Shown here: in pieces, positions 1 to 10,469 of the stretch
How the letters are laid out: each line of letters begins with the position of its first letter
How positions within the stretch are numbered: the first letter of the stretch is position 1
Assembly: GCF_026712205.1 (NCBI RefSeq)
Contig: NZ_JAPPUW010000004.1
Location: 62,001 to 126,000 of the forward strand
Length of the DNA: 64,000 bases
DNA from: Pelomonas aquatica
GTDB taxonomy: Bacteria; Pseudomonadota; Gammaproteobacteria; Burkholderiales; Burkholderiaceae_C
Direction of reading: 5' to 3'
Made by a program: the position numbers and the translations under genes
Notes under the pieces: model-generated
Told to the model about the DNA's origin: nothing
The model's input: the letters and a program-made list of their open reading frames with translations, nothing else
Database searches by the model: none

Positions 1-175
1 CGGCGCCCCGGCGGCCGGCGATTGTTGCGATTTGCAGAAGTCTTCGTTCTGCCCCGGCCGATTGCCCTGCCCTGCCCCGGAACCTAGAGTCATCTCGCCG
101 TCCTGGACCGTTGCCAGGCGTGCGAGTGGCGGGCGTCGGTGGCCTTGCTCCCACGGGCGAGAAAGAGGATCCACC

Positions 176-1111
176 TTGAACCGGCTGCACTCATTGAAGG
201 CTTTCTGTCGCGTCGTCGAGCTGCAGGGCTTTGCCGCGGCGGCCCGCGACATGGGGCTCGCCCCCTCGGCCGTGACGCGCCTGATCAACGAGCTGGAGGC
301 CCACGTCGGCGTGCGCCTGATCAACCGCACGACGCGGCGCATGGCGCTGACCGAGGCGGGCGAGGCCTACCTGGAGCGCGTGCGGCGCATCCTGTCGGAG
401 CTGGAGGAGGCCGACGCCTCCGTGCGCTCCAGCAGCCTGGCCGTCAACGGCGTGCTGAAGGTGGTCGCGCCATCGGCCTTCGCCACCAGCCAGATCGCCC
501 CGCTGCTGGTGGAGTTCCGGCGGCGCTATCCGGCGCTGACGGTCAGCCTGTCGTCGCCGGGCCTGGTGGAGTCGCTGGACGCGAACTTCGACGTCAGCCT
601 GATCGCCTCGCGCGGCGCCCCCGGCGACGGCGAGTTCGTGGCCCGGCAGCTGGCCTGCTCGGACGTCATCCTTTGCGCCGCGCCCGCCTACATCGCCCGC
701 TTCGGCCCCGTCGCCCGGCCGGCCGACCTGATGGAGCATGAACTGCTCACGAACCACCCCGGCGAGGAGATGGTGCTTCACCCCGACGCGTCGGATCCCG
801 CCGCCACGGGCTTCCGCTTCACGCCCAAGGACCCGCCGCTGACGACCGGACGCATGGACATCGTGCTGTCCTCCGCGCTGGCCGGCCTGTGCATCGTGCC
901 GCTGCCCAGCTATGCGGCCGCCCAGCCGCTCGCCGAGGGGCGGCTGGTGCGCGTGCTGCCGGGCTGGCGGCTCTATCGCATCTCGCTGCACGCGGCCATG
1001 CCCACCCGCAAGTACGTCCCGGCCAAGACACGGGCCTTCCTGGACTATCTGTTCGAAGTCTTCCCCGGCGGCGCCACCGACCCCTGGGCGCCGCTGGCCG
1101 ATGCGCAGTGA
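176..1111 (+). CDS. LysR-family transcriptional regulator
   Basis: About 311 aa. The N-terminal winged helix-turn-helix is clear at residues 5-65 (GFAAAARDMGLAPSAVTRL is the recognition region), followed by a substrate-binding type II periplasmic-fold domain to the C terminus. I chose the TTG at 176 because AAGAGG lies about 8 nt upstream and the LysR domain begins right after it; the frame stays open to 32 but that extension is arginine/proline-rich and unlike the family. The gene runs in the same direction as the efflux genes and stops 10 nt before the next start. By position it probably regulates the downstream efflux operon in response to an aromatic effector. The effector itself is not deducible. 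Confidence 0.9.
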   Translation: MNRLHSLKAFCRVVELQGFAAAARDMGLAPSAVTRLINELEAHVGVRLINRTTRRMALTEAGEAYLERVRRILSELEEADASVRSSSLAVNGVLKVVAPSAFATSQIAPLLVEFRRRYPALTVSLSSPGLVESLDANFDVSLIASRGAPGDGEFVARQLACSDVILCAAPAYIARFGPVARPADLMEHELLTNHPGEEMVLHPDASDPAATGFRFTPKDPPLTTGRMDIVLSSALAGLCIVPLPSYAAAQPLAEGRLVRVLPGWRLYRISLHAAMPTRKYVPAKTRAFLDYLFEVFPGGATDPWAPLADAQ

Positions 1112-1121
1112 GCCTGCTTCC

Positions 1122-3218
1122 ATGGAAGCCGCCTCATTCCTCGACCACTGGCGCCTCGTGCCCGACCGCCTCCGGGCGCAGCTGCCCACCGCGGACGAGT
1201 GGCTGACGTCGGCCAAGACCTTCGCGGCCGCCATGCTGGCGCTCTACCTGGCCCTGGCCGCCGGCCTGCCCCGCCCCTACTGGGCCATGGCCACGGCCTA
1301 CGTCGTCTCCAGCCCGCTGACGGGGGCCACGCAGTCCAAGGGCCTCTACCGCCTGATCGGGACGCTGCTGGCCGCCTTCATCGCCGTGCTCGTCGTGCCG
1401 CTGCTGGTCGACACGCCGATGCTGCTGAGCCTGTTCATCGCCACCTGGGTCGGCGTGCTGCTGCAGCTGTCGTTCCGCGACCGCATGCCCAGCAACTACG
1501 TCTACATGCTGTCGGCCATCTCGCTGCCGATGATCGCGCTGCCCGTGGTCCAGGCGCCCGAGCAGGTGTTCGCAATCGCCGTCGCGCGCTGCGAGGAAAT
1601 CTTCCTGGGCACGGCCTGCGCGGCGCTCGTCTCGGCCCTCGTGCTGCCGGGGCGGGCCGCGCCGGCCCTGGAAGGGCGGTTCTCCGCCTGGTTCGACGAC
1701 GCGGCCGACTGGACGGCCGGCGTGCTGCTGGGCGAGGCCGCCGCCCGGCGCGCCGTCAGCGTGCATCGCCTGGCCGGCGACGTGCTGGCGCTGGACCAGC
1801 TCATCAACCACCTCCGGCACGACAGCGACAACCGCGACGCCGTCAGGATCGCCCGCGAACTGCGGCTGCGCCTGTCCTCGCTGCTGCCCATCCTCGGCTC
1901 GCTGCGCGACGCGGTCGCGGGGCTGCGCCGGTCGCCGGCCGGCGAGCCCGCGTTCGTGGCCGCACTGCTCGACGACGTCTGCGCGTGGATGCGCGCGCCG
2001 CTGCCGGCCGGAGCCGGCGGCGCCAGCGCGACGCTGCTGCTGCGCCTGCACGCCTTCGCCCAAGCCGAGGCCCGCGGCGACCCACGCGGCCTGCAGCTGC
2101 GCCACGTGCTGCGCCGCCTCGAAAGCCTCGTGCAGCTCTGGCAGGACTGCCGCTCGCTGCAGCAGATGCTGTCCGACGGCCGCTGGGCCGACGGCTGGAA
2201 GCCGGCCTTCACGCGCTGGCGCCGGCACCACCAGGTCCATCACCACGATCGCGGCCTGCAGGCCTACGCCGCGTTCACGGCCGGCAGCGCCACCTTCCTG
2301 GCCTGCCTGTTCTGGATCTTCAGCGGTTGGAGCGACGGCGCGAGCGCCGTGGTGATGTGCGCCGTCACGGCCAGCTTCTTCGCGCTGCAGGACGAGCCGC
2401 TGGCGATGCAGCTGAACTTCGTGCTCGCCAACGCGCTGGGGCTGGTCGTCGGCGCGGTGCTGCTGTTCTGCGCGCTGCCGGCGGCGCAGGAGTTCGTCAC
2501 GCTGGCCCTCGTGCTGGCGCCGTTCTTCCTGGTGGCCGGCAGCTATCTGGCGCGGCCCGCCTTCGCCGCGCTGGCGCTGGGCCTGAGCGTCACCGTGACG
2601 CTGAACCTGGCCGTCGCGGACGCCTACCACCCGGACTTCATGCCGCTGGCCAATGGCTGCGTGGCAGGCATTGCCGGCAGCATCTGGGCGCTGGTCTGGA
2701 CCCAGCTGGCGCGGCCCTTCGGCGCCCGGCTCAGCGCGCACCGGCTGCTGCGCTCGGCCTGGAACGACCTGGCCCGCACGGCGGCGGGCCGGCACCGCGG
2801 CGACGACGACCGCCTGCGCGCCCACATGATCGACCGGCTGGGGCAGATGATGCCGCGCCTGGCCGCCAGCAGCGGCGCGCAGGGGACCGAAGGGCTGGCC
2901 GAGCTGCGGATCGGCCTCAGCGCGGCGCTGCTGCAGCGCCTGCGGCACCGCCTGCGGGCGCCGGCACGCCTGGCGGTGCAGCGCCTCCTGGACGCGCTGG
3001 AGATCCACTACCGCCGTCGCCTGCGCACGCCGGTCTCCATCGCACTGCCCACGCGCCTGACGCTGGCGCGCCGCCTGGCCGCCGCCCTCGGCGCCGTCAG
3101 CCACGACGCGGCCGACGCGCCGCAGGAAGCCCTGCACGCGCTGATGGAAATCGAGCTGGCCCTGCTCCCTCCCACCCCTCCACCGCGCCTGCCGGAACCC
3201 TCGACGAATGATCGGTGA
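1122..3218 (+). CDS. FUSC/AaeB-type inner-membrane efflux transporter
   Basis: About 698 aa, the usual size for the fusaric acid resistance/p-hydroxybenzoic acid efflux AaeB family. Two blocks of hydrophobic segments (roughly residues 25-190 and 380-530), each followed by a soluble arginine/leucine-rich region, give the family's duplicated layout; the N-terminal stretch containing PYWAMATAYV is typical. It should form the inner-membrane pump of a tripartite system with the membrane-fusion and outer-membrane proteins encoded directly downstream. ATG 1122 gives the best family alignment; ATG 1101 is in frame and would overlap the regulator's stop. Substrate is inferred to be an aromatic carboxylic acid from family and partners only. 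Confidence 0.9.
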   Translation: MEAASFLDHWRLVPDRLRAQLPTADEWLTSAKTFAAAMLALYLALAAGLPRPYWAMATAYVVSSPLTGATQSKGLYRLIGTLLAAFIAVLVVPLLVDTPMLLSLFIATWVGVLLQLSFRDRMPSNYVYMLSAISLPMIALPVVQAPEQVFAIAVARCEEIFLGTACAALVSALVLPGRAAPALEGRFSAWFDDAADWTAGVLLGEAAARRAVSVHRLAGDVLALDQLINHLRHDSDNRDAVRIARELRLRLSSLLPILGSLRDAVAGLRRSPAGEPAFVAALLDDVCAWMRAPLPAGAGGASATLLLRLHAFAQAEARGDPRGLQLRHVLRRLESLVQLWQDCRSLQQMLSDGRWADGWKPAFTRWRRHHQVHHHDRGLQAYAAFTAGSATFLACLFWIFSGWSDGASAVVMCAVTASFFALQDEPLAMQLNFVLANALGLVVGAVLLFCALPAAQEFVTLALVLAPFFLVAGSYLARPAFAALALGLSVTVTLNLAVADAYHPDFMPLANGCVAGIAGSIWALVWTQLARPFGARLSAHRLLRSAWNDLARTAAGRHRGDDDRLRAHMIDRLGQMMPRLAASSGAQGTEGLAELRIGLSAALLQRLRHRLRAPARLAVQRLLDALEIHYRRRLRTPVSIALPTRLTLARRLAAALGAVSHDAADAPQEALHALMEIELALLPPTPPPRLPEPSTNDR

Positions 3219-3417
3219 CCTGAGCTTCTACGGCATCTACCTGCCGGCCCTGGCGCTGCCACTGGCCATGGCCTACCTGGCCTCGACGGCCCTGCGGGCG
3301 CTGCTGAGCCGCACGCCCTTCTACCGCTGGGTGTGGCACCGCGCCCTCTTCAACGTTTCCGTCTTCATGATCGCACTCCAGGTCGCGGTCCGCTGGACGG
3401 CCGGATGGTTCCAATGA
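3208..3417 (+). CDS. DUF1656 small membrane protein (AaeX-like)
   Basis: 69 aa with two hydrophobic segments (residues 8-28 and 48-65) and the typical DUF1656 opening (MIGDLSFYGIYLPALALP). DUF1656 proteins almost always sit between an AaeB/FUSC pump and its membrane-fusion protein, exactly as here. Its start overlaps the end of the pump gene by 11 nt and its stop overlaps the next ATG (ATGA), indicating translational coupling. Its biochemical role is unknown. Confidence 0.9.
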   Translation: MIGDLSFYGIYLPALALPLAMAYLASTALRALLSRTPFYRWVWHRALFNVSVFMIALQVAVRWTAGWFQ

Positions 3418-4454
3418 CAAGAAAACTCCCCGCCACGCGGCTGCGCAACGCCGCCCGCAGCCGGGCGCTCCAGTTCGCGCGCCGCACCGCCCCCGTGCTC
3501 GTCACGGCCGGCATCTCCCTCGTCGCGCTGGTGGCGCTCAAGGACGTCTGGCAGCGCTACGCCGAGGCGCCCTGGACGCGCGACGCGCGGCTGCGCGCCA
3601 CCGTGCTGCAGGTCGCACCGGACGTCTCCGGGCCGCTGACCGAGGTGCGCGTCCACGACAACCAGCGCGTCGCACGCGGCGACGTGCTGTTCCAGGTCGA
3701 CACGACCCGCTTCGCGCTGGCGCTGGAGCAGGCCCGGGCCGCGCTGGCCCAGTCGCGCGCCGGCGCGGCCCAGGCCCGGGCCGCGCTGGACAACCAGCAC
3801 GCCCAGCTCGCCCAGGCCCGCCGCGAGGCGGATCGCAGCCACCGGCTGTCCGGCCTGGTGGCGCAGGAAACGCTGGAACAGGGCGACGTCAAGGTCCAGC
3901 AGGCCGAGGCGGCCGTCGCGCTGGCCGAGGCGGCGCATGCGGCCGCGGACGCCTCGCGCGCCGCCGCCGAGGCCGCCGTGCGCGTGGCGCAGCTGAACCT
4001 GGAACGCACGACCGTGCGCAGCCCCGTCGACGGCTACCTCAACGACAACGCCCCCCACGTCGGTGACTACGTCAGCGCCGGGCGCTACGTGCTGTCCATG
4101 GTCGATGCAGCCGGCGTCTACGCCGACGGCTATTTCGAGGAGACCAAGCTGCAGAAGATCCACCCCGGCCAGGCCGTCACGCTGCAGCTCATGGGCGAGG
4201 GCCGGCTGCTGCGCGGCCGCGTGGAGAGCATCGCCGCCGGCATCGAGGACCGCGACCGCTCCAGCGGCGCCAACCTGCTGCCCAACGTGAACCCGAGCTT
4301 CAACTGGGTCCGGCTCGCGCAGCGCGTGCCGGTGCGCATCGCCATCGACGACTGGCCCGCCAGCCAGCGCCCCGTCATCGGCCGGACCGCCACGGTGTCG
4401 GTGGTCGACGACGCGCCTACCCAGGGCCATGCCGCCCGGCAAGGCCAGTCATGA
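3414..4454 (+). CDS. HlyD-family membrane-fusion (periplasmic adaptor) protein
   Basis: About 346 aa. One N-terminal transmembrane anchor (residues 24-46), a biotinyl-lipoyl-like half domain (TVLQVAPDVSGPLTEVRVHDNQ), a long alanine/glutamine-rich alpha-helical hairpin (about residues 100-200), the second lipoyl half (NLERTTVRSPVDGYL) and a beta-barrel region. This is the AaeA/EmrA layout. ATG 3414 overlaps the upstream stop in an ATGA and the gene's own 3' end overlaps the next start in the same way, so the four efflux genes form one coupled operon. It bridges the inner-membrane pump and the outer-membrane channel. Confidence 0.93.
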   Translation: MTRKLPATRLRNAARSRALQFARRTAPVLVTAGISLVALVALKDVWQRYAEAPWTRDARLRATVLQVAPDVSGPLTEVRVHDNQRVARGDVLFQVDTTRFALALEQARAALAQSRAGAAQARAALDNQHAQLAQARREADRSHRLSGLVAQETLEQGDVKVQQAEAAVALAEAAHAAADASRAAAEAAVRVAQLNLERTTVRSPVDGYLNDNAPHVGDYVSAGRYVLSMVDAAGVYADGYFEETKLQKIHPGQAVTLQLMGEGRLLRGRVESIAAGIEDRDRSSGANLLPNVNPSFNWVRLAQRVPVRIAIDDWPASQRPVIGRTATVSVVDDAPTQGHAARQGQS

Positions 4455-5911
4455 TCGGCAGTTCCTTCCTGCGCCGCCTGCCGCTGCTCGCCGCCGCGGC
4501 GCTGGCCGCCTGCACCACGGTCGGCCCCGACTACCACCTGCCCGAGACCGCCGCCCTCCGGCGGCCCGCGGCCGGGACGGCCTTCGCCCAGGCCATCGCC
4601 CCCGCCGCCGACGCGGCACCGCTGCCGGACGGCTGGTGGAGGCTCTATCGCAGCGCCGAGCTGGACGCCCTCGTCGAGGAGGCGCTAGCGGCCAACACCT
4701 CGCTGCGGGTGGCCACGGCCCACCTGCGCCGGGCCGCCGCCCTCGTCGCCGCCGTGGACGCCGAGCACCTGCCCCACGGCGGCGTCAAGGGCGGCCTCAA
4801 ACGCGCCCGGGAATCGGGCGAGGCCTTCCTGCTGCCGGAGCAACTGCCCGTCATGAACGAGGGTGAGCTGGTGGTCGGTGCCTCCTACCAGCTGGACTTG
4901 TGGGGCCAGCTCAGGCGCGGCGAGGAGGCGGCGGAGGCCAACCTGCAGGCCGTCGAGGCGGCCCGGGACCTGGCGCGCATCAGCGTCGTCTCGCAGGTGG
5001 CGCAGGCCTATCTGCAGGTCTGCCATGCGCGGGCGCAGCGGAGCGCCGCCACGGACGCGCTGGCGCTGCGCGAACGCAGCCTGGCCCTGGCCGAGCGCCT
5101 GGAAGCGGAAGGGCGCGCCGCGCGTGCCGACGTGCTGCAGGCCCAGGGCCTCGTCGAGACCCAGCGCGCCGCGCTGTCGCGCTTCGATGCGGAGCGCGAG
5201 GCGGGCCTGTACCGGCTGGCCTATCTGCTCGGGCACACGCCGCAGGAGCTGGCGCCGCAGCAGGTCGCCTGCGCCGCGCCTCCCGTGCTGGCCCAGGCCA
5301 TTCCCGCCGGCGACGGCGCCGCGCTGCTGAAGCGCCGCCCCGACGTGCGCCAGGCGGAGCGCGAGCTGGCCGTGGCCACGGCGCGCATCGGCGTGGCCAC
5401 GGCCGAGCTCTATCCCAGCATCAGCTTCGGTGCGTCGCTGGGCGCGCTCGGGCTGGCCGGCCATCTCGGCGAACCCGCGACCCAGGCCTTCGGCCTCGGG
5501 CCGCTGCTGAGCTGGCGCATCCCGGACGCCGGCTCGCGGGCACGCGTGCGCATGGCCGAGGCCGACCAGCAGGCCGCGCTGGCCCGCTTCGACGGCGTGG
5601 TGCTGCAGGCGCTCGCCGAGGTCGAGTCCGCGCTCAGCCGCTACCGGCGCGACCTGGAACGGCTGTCCGCGCTGCGGCAGGCACGCGACAAGGCCGCCGC
5701 GTTGGCGCAGGACCAGCAGCATTACGTCGAGGCGGGGCGCCGGCCGCTGGCGACGGCGCTGGAATCGCGCCAGATGCTGGCCGTCGCGGACATCGCCTTG
5801 GCGGCGGAAGCAGCCGAAATCGCCCGGGACCAGGTGCAGGTCTTCCTCGCCCTGGGCGGAGGGTGGGAATCCAGCGGCACTGCCCAGGCGCCCGACGCGC
5901 AGCCACGATAA
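4451..5911 (+). CDS. NodT-type outer-membrane efflux lipoprotein
   Basis: 486 aa. Signal peptide with a lipobox (LAAC at residues 18-21) predicts a lipid-anchored outer-membrane factor; TVGPDYH right after the cysteine is the family hallmark. Two outer-membrane-efflux (TolC-like) repeats follow, with the conserved GASYQLDLWGQLRR and LLKRRPDVRQAERELAVATARIGVA segments in two pieces of the repeats. It should form the exit duct for the FUSC/HlyD pump. It overlaps the upstream gene by 4 nt. Confidence 0.93.
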   Translation: MIGSSFLRRLPLLAAAALAACTTVGPDYHLPETAALRRPAAGTAFAQAIAPAADAAPLPDGWWRLYRSAELDALVEEALAANTSLRVATAHLRRAAALVAAVDAEHLPHGGVKGGLKRARESGEAFLLPEQLPVMNEGELVVGASYQLDLWGQLRRGEEAAEANLQAVEAARDLARISVVSQVAQAYLQVCHARAQRSAATDALALRERSLALAERLEAEGRAARADVLQAQGLVETQRAALSRFDAEREAGLYRLAYLLGHTPQELAPQQVACAAPPVLAQAIPAGDGAALLKRRPDVRQAERELAVATARIGVATAELYPSISFGASLGALGLAGHLGEPATQAFGLGPLLSWRIPDAGSRARVRMAEADQQAALARFDGVVLQALAEVESALSRYRRDLERLSALRQARDKAAALAQDQQHYVEAGRRPLATALESRQMLAVADIALAAEAAEIARDQVQVFLALGGGWESSGTAQAPDAQPR

Positions 5912-5918
5912 TCGGCCG

Positions 5919-6743
5919 ATGGCCATCACGATCAAGACCGCCGCCGATGTCGAGGGCATGCGCATCGCCGGGCGCCTGGCGTCCGAGGTGCTGGACATGC
6001 TCACGCCCCACGTCAAGCCGGGCGTCACGACCAACGAACTGGACAAGCTCGCCCACGACCACATCGTCAACGTGCAGCAGGGCATTCCCGCGCCGCTGAA
6101 CTACTGCCCGCCGGGCTATATCCCCTATCCCAAGTCGATCTGCACGTCCGTGAACCAGCAGGTCTGCCACGGCATCCCGAACGACAAGCCGCTGAAGAAC
6201 GGCGACATCGTCAACATCGACGTCACCGTCATCAAAGACGGCTGGCACGGCGACACCAGCCGCATGTTCGTCGTCGGCGAGGGGTCGATCGCGGCCAGGC
6301 GGCTGTGCGCCTTCACCTACGAGGCCATGTGGAAGGGCATCGCCAAGGTCAGGCCCGGCGCGCGCCTGGGCGACATCGGCCACGCCATCCAGACCTTCGC
6401 CGAGAACGCCGGCTTCTCCGTCGTGCGCGAGTTCTGCGGCCACGGCATCGGCCGCGTCTTCCACGAGGAGCCGCAGGTGCTGCACTACGGCCGCCCCGGC
6501 ACGCTGGACGAGTTGGTGCCCGGCATGATGTTCACGATCGAACCCATGATCAACGCCGGCCGCCGCGAGATCAAGGAAATGGGCGACGGCTGGACCATCG
6601 TCACCCGCGACCGCTCGCTGTCGGCCCAGTGGGAGCACACGCTGCTCGTCACCGAGACCGGCTACGAGGTCATGACGCTGTCCGCCGGCAGCCCGCCGCC
6701 GCCGGCCTTCATCACGCAGGCCAGCGCCGCCGCAACGGTCTGA
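5919..6743 (+). CDS. map: Methionine aminopeptidase, type I
   Basis: 274 aa cytosolic metalloprotease that removes the initiator methionine from nascent proteins. The five metal ligands are visible: D in NIDVTV, D in GDTSRMF, H in CGHGIGR, E in FTIEPM and E in QWEHTLLV. Length and the [13 protein letters not shown] region match bacterial type Ia enzymes; the proline/alanine-rich last 20 residues are an extra tail. It starts 8 nt after the efflux operon stop and ends 2 nt before glnD, so it may be partly co-transcribed with both. Confidence 0.97.
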   Translation: MAITIKTAADVEGMRIAGRLASEVLDMLTPHVKPGVTTNELDKLAHDHIVNVQQGIPAPLNYCPPGYIPYPKSICTSVNQQVCHGIPNDKPLKNGDIVNIDVTVIKDGWHGDTSRMFVVGEGSIAARRLCAFTYEAMWKGIAKVRPGARLGDIGHAIQTFAENAGFSVVREFCGHGIGRVFHEEPQVLHYGRPGTLDELVPGMMFTIEPMINAGRREIKEMGDGWTIVTRDRSLSAQWEHTLLVTETGYEVMTLSAGSPPPPAFITQASAAATV

Positions 6744-6745
6744 GC

Positions 6746-9343
6746 GTGGCCACCCTTGCCGACCTCCGCCAGCAGTTCAAGGCGGGCAAGCAGGCGCTGA
6801 TCGACGGCTTCCTGGCCGCGCGGCCCACGCAGGCCGGCGCCCAGGCCCTGCTGCGCCACCTGGCCCGCCACGTCGACGACACGCTGCGCGCGCTGTGGCT
6901 GCAGTCGGCCCAGGCCGGCATGCCCGCGGGCGCCTGCCTCGCGGCCGTCGGCGGCTATGGCCGCGGCGAGCTGTTCCCGCATTCCGACGTCGACGTCCTC
7001 GTGCTGCTGCCCGACGGCGTCGAGGCCCATGTGCCCGGCCCGGTCAAGGCCGCCATCGAGGGCTTCATCACGTCCTGCTGGGACGTCGGCCTGGAGATCG
7101 GCTCCTCGGTGCGCACGCTGGGCGAATGCCTGAGCGAATCGCAGGCCGACGTGACCGTGCAGACGGCGCTGCTCGAAGCCCGCCCGCTGGCCGGCGACGC
7201 CAAGCTGTTCCGCCTGATGGCCAGGCGCTTCATGCAGGCCATGGACGCCAGGGCCTTCTTCCGCGCCAAGACGCTGGAGACGGTGCAGCGCCACACCAAG
7301 TACGACGACACGCCCTACGCGCTGGAGCCCAACTGCAAGGAAAGCCCCGGCGGCCTGCGCGACCTGCAGATGCTGGTCTGGATCGCGCGCGCGGCAGGCC
7401 TGGGCAAGACCTGGAAGGCGCTGGCCCAGGGCGGGCTCATCACGCCCTTCGAGAGCCGCCAGCTGCAGCGCAACGAGGGCCAGCTCAAGCTGATCCGCGC
7501 GCGCCTGCATGCGGTCGCGGGGCGCCGCGAGGACCGCCTCGTCTTCGACCTGCAGACGGCCGTGGCCCAGAGCTTCGGCTTCGCCGCGACCGACTCCGTG
7601 CGCGCGTCAGAGCTGCTGATGCGGCGCTACTACTGGGCCGCCAAGGCGGTCACGCAGCTGCACCAGATCCTGCTGCTGAACCTGGAGGAGCAGATCAACG
7701 GCTCCCAGCAGGACCTGCTGCACCCGCTCGACGGCCACCCCGAGTTCCTGGACCGCGGCCGCATGCTGGAGGTCGCCAGTGACGACCTCTACCAGCGCGA
7801 CCCGCACGCGATCCTGCGCACCTTCCTCGTCTACCAGCAGACGCCCGGCATCAAGGGCCTGTCGGCGCGCACGCTGCGGGCGCTGTACAACGCCCGCAGC
7901 CTGATGGACGGCGCCTGGCGGCGCGACCCGGCCAACCGCGCAACCTTCATGGCCATGCTGCGCCAGCACGAGGGGCAGACGCATGCCTTCCGGCTGATGA
8001 ACCAGACCTCGGTGCTGGGCCGCTACCTGTGGGTCTTCAGGTCCATCGTCGGGCAGATGCAGCACGACCTCTTCCACGTCTACACCGTGGATCAGCACAT
8101 CCTGATGGTGCTGCGCAATGTGCGGCGCTTCTTCATCCCCGAGCACGCCCACGAATACCCGTTCTGCTCGCAGGTGGCCGCGCAGTTCGACCAGCCCGAG
8201 CTGCTCTACGTCGCCGCCCTCTTCCACGACGTGGCCAAGGGCCGCGGCGGCGACCACTCCGAGCTCGGCGCCGTCGAGGTGCGCCGCTTCTGCCGCCAGC
8301 ACGGCCTGGGCGCCGACGACACGGCGCTATGCGTCTTCCTCGTCGAGCACCACCTGACGATGTCGCGCGTGGCCCAGAAGGAAGACCTGGCCGACCCCGA
8401 GGTCATCGCCGCCTTCGCCGCCAAGGTGGGCGACGCGCGCCGCCTCGCGGCGCTGTATCTGCTGACCGTGGCCGACATCCGCGGCACCAGCCCCAAGGTC
8501 TGGAACGCCTGGAAGGGCAAGCTGCTGGAAGACCTCTACCGCATCACGCTGCGCGCCCTGGGCGGCGCCCGCATCAACCTCGACGCCGAGATCGAGGCCC
8601 GCAAGGCCGAGGCGCGCCAGGACCTGGCCCTGCACTCGCAGCTGCCCGGCACCGAGGAGCCGCTGTGGAAGACGCTGGCCGTCAGCTATTTCGCGCGCCA
8701 CGACGGCGCCGAGCTGGCCTGGCATGCGCGCTCGCTGTGGCGCCACGTCGAGACCCAGGTGCCCGTCGTGCGCGCCCGCCCCTCGCCCATCGGCGAAGGC
8801 CTGCAGGTGCTGGTCTACGCGCCCGACCAGCAGGACCTGTTCGCCCGCATCTGCGGCTACTTCGACGGCGCCGGCTTCAGCATCCTCGACGCCAAGGTGC
8901 ACACCACGCGCAAGGGCTATGCGCTGGACACCTTCCAGGTCATCCGCCCCGAAGCCGACGTGCACCACCGCGACCTCGTGCCGCTGGTGGAACAGAAGCT
9001 GGCCCTGGCCCTGCAGGCCGGCGGACCGCTGCCCGAGCCCAGGCGCGGGCGGCTGTCGCGGCGCGTCAAGAGCTTCCCCTATTCGCCGCGCATCTCGCTG
9101 CGCCCCGACGAGCGCGCCACCGCCTGGCTGCTGACCATCTCCACCAGCGACCGCGCCGGCCTGCTCTACGCCATCGCCCGCGTGCTGGCGCGCCACGGCA
9201 TCAACCTGCAGCTGGCCAAGATCTCGACGCTGGGCGAGCGCGTGGAGGACACCTTCCTGCTCGACGGCCCGGCGCTGCAGCAGAACAAGGCCCAGCTGCA
9301 GATCGAGAGCGAACTGCTGGACGCCGTCTCCCTGCCCGCATGA
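6746..9343 (+). CDS. glnD: Bifunctional uridylyltransferase/uridylyl-removing enzyme (PII regulator)
   Basis: About 865 aa nitrogen sensor that adds UMP to PII proteins under nitrogen limitation and removes it when glutamine is high. Nucleotidyltransferase motif [17 protein letters not shown] lies at residues 69-85, the HD hydrolase motif [17 protein letters not shown] near 491, and two ACT domains at about 685-750 and 793-860 sense glutamine. The start is GTG 6746, 2 nt after the map stop; the longer open frame upstream lies inside map in another frame. Its 3' end overlaps the next ATG by 4 nt. Confidence 0.96.
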   Translation: MATLADLRQQFKAGKQALIDGFLAARPTQAGAQALLRHLARHVDDTLRALWLQSAQAGMPAGACLAAVGGYGRGELFPHSDVDVLVLLPDGVEAHVPGPVKAAIEGFITSCWDVGLEIGSSVRTLGECLSESQADVTVQTALLEARPLAGDAKLFRLMARRFMQAMDARAFFRAKTLETVQRHTKYDDTPYALEPNCKESPGGLRDLQMLVWIARAAGLGKTWKALAQGGLITPFESRQLQRNEGQLKLIRARLHAVAGRREDRLVFDLQTAVAQSFGFAATDSVRASELLMRRYYWAAKAVTQLHQILLLNLEEQINGSQQDLLHPLDGHPEFLDRGRMLEVASDDLYQRDPHAILRTFLVYQQTPGIKGLSARTLRALYNARSLMDGAWRRDPANRATFMAMLRQHEGQTHAFRLMNQTSVLGRYLWVFRSIVGQMQHDLFHVYTVDQHILMVLRNVRRFFIPEHAHEYPFCSQVAAQFDQPELLYVAALFHDVAKGRGGDHSELGAVEVRRFCRQHGLGADDTALCVFLVEHHLTMSRVAQKEDLADPEVIAAFAAKVGDARRLAALYLLTVADIRGTSPKVWNAWKGKLLEDLYRITLRALGGARINLDAEIEARKAEARQDLALHSQLPGTEEPLWKTLAVSYFARHDGAELAWHARSLWRHVETQVPVVRARPSPIGEGLQVLVYAPDQQDLFARICGYFDGAGFSILDAKVHTTRKGYALDTFQVIRPEADVHHRDLVPLVEQKLALALQAGGPLPEPRRGRLSRRVKSFPYSPRISLRPDERATAWLLTISTSDRAGLLYAIARVLARHGINLQLAKISTLGERVEDTFLLDGPALQQNKAQLQIESELLDAVSLPA

Positions 9344-10395
9344 GCTTCGTCACAACCATCGCCGAGGCGGTTGCCGAACTGGACCGCTACGACGCCATCA
9401 TCGACGTGCGCTCGCCGGCCGAGTTCGCCGAGGACCACATGCCCGGCGCGCTGAACTGGCCGGTGCTGGACGACCGCGAGCGCCACGACGTGGGCCTGCT
9501 CTACGCCAGCTCGCCCTTCGAGGCGCGCAAGCTGGGCGCGGCCCTGGTCGCGCGCAACATCGCCCGCCATCTGGAGACCAGCACCAGCGGCCTGCCCAAG
9601 AACTGGCGGCCGCTGGTCTACTGCTGGCGCGGCGGCCAGCGCTCGGGGTCCATGCACTGGTTCCTCGGCCAGATCGGCTTCCGCTCGCGCCAGCTCACCG
9701 GCGGCTACAAGGCCTATCGCGCCCAGGTGCGCGAGGATCTGGCCACGCTGCCCGCGCGCGTCGGCTGGCAGGTGCTGTGCGGCCGCACCGGCAGCGGCAA
9801 GACGCGGCTGCTGCACGCGCTGGCCGCCGAGGGCGCCCAGGTGCTGGACCTGGAGGCGCTGGCTGCCCACCGCGGCTCCGTGCTCGGCGCCCTGCCCGAT
9901 GCACCCCAGCCCAGCCAGAAGGCCTTCGACAGCAGCCTGTGGGCGGCGCTGCGCGCGCTGGACCCGGCCCGGCCCGTCTACGTCGAAAGCGAGAGCCGCA
10001 AGATCGGCCGCATCGCGGTGCCCGAGGCGCTGCTGGCGGCCATGCGCGGCGAGCGCAGCGGCTGCATCTGGATCGAGATGCCCGAGGCCGCGCGCGTCGA
10101 GCTGCTGCTGCAGGACTACGGCCACTTCGGCGCCGACCCCGACACCTTCTGCCGCGCGCTGGACGGCCTCGTCGAACTGCGCGGCCACGCCCGCGTCGCG
10201 GCCTGGCAGGCCCAGGCCCGCGCAAGCGACTGGGCCGGCGTGTTCGCCGCGCTGATGCGGGAGCACTACGACCCCGGCTACGAACGCTCGCTGCGCGGCC
10301 ACTTCCCGGCCCTCGCGCAGGCACGCCAGCTGCCCGTCGCGTCCGCCGACGCCCGGACGCTGAAAGCCGCCGCCCAGGCCCTGCTGCAGGCCTGA
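9340..10395 (+). CDS. mnmH: tRNA 2-selenouridine/geranyl-2-thiouridine synthase
   Basis: 351 aa. N-terminal rhodanese domain ([21 protein letters not shown]) with the catalytic cysteine in [11 protein letters not shown] near residue 95, then a P-loop ATPase-like domain (GRTGSGKT near residue 147). The pair is diagnostic of MnmH/SelU, which converts 2-thiouridine at the wobble position of certain tRNAs through a geranylated intermediate to 2-selenouridine. The start overlaps glnD's stop (ATGA). No selD or other selenium gene is visible nearby, so selenium use is not shown by this window. Confidence 0.93.
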   Translation: MSFVTTIAEAVAELDRYDAIIDVRSPAEFAEDHMPGALNWPVLDDRERHDVGLLYASSPFEARKLGAALVARNIARHLETSTSGLPKNWRPLVYCWRGGQRSGSMHWFLGQIGFRSRQLTGGYKAYRAQVREDLATLPARVGWQVLCGRTGSGKTRLLHALAAEGAQVLDLEALAAHRGSVLGALPDAPQPSQKAFDSSLWAALRALDPARPVYVESESRKIGRIAVPEALLAAMRGERSGCIWIEMPEAARVELLLQDYGHFGADPDTFCRALDGLVELRGHARVAAWQAQARASDWAGVFAALMREHYDPGYERSLRGHFPALAQARQLPVASADARTLKAAAQALLQA

Positions 10396-10469
10396 TGGCC
10401 CCTGCCGCCACGCGGGAGCTTGAGCCTCGTCAAGCCCGCGTCGCCGCACTGCGGTGACACTGGCGCGCT

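Noticed and set aside
1134-3137. 667-codon minus-strand open frame opposite the efflux pump gene
   Set aside because: Glutamine/arginine/glycine-rich shadow typical of the complementary frame in GC-rich DNA; the plus-strand gene has clear family motifs.
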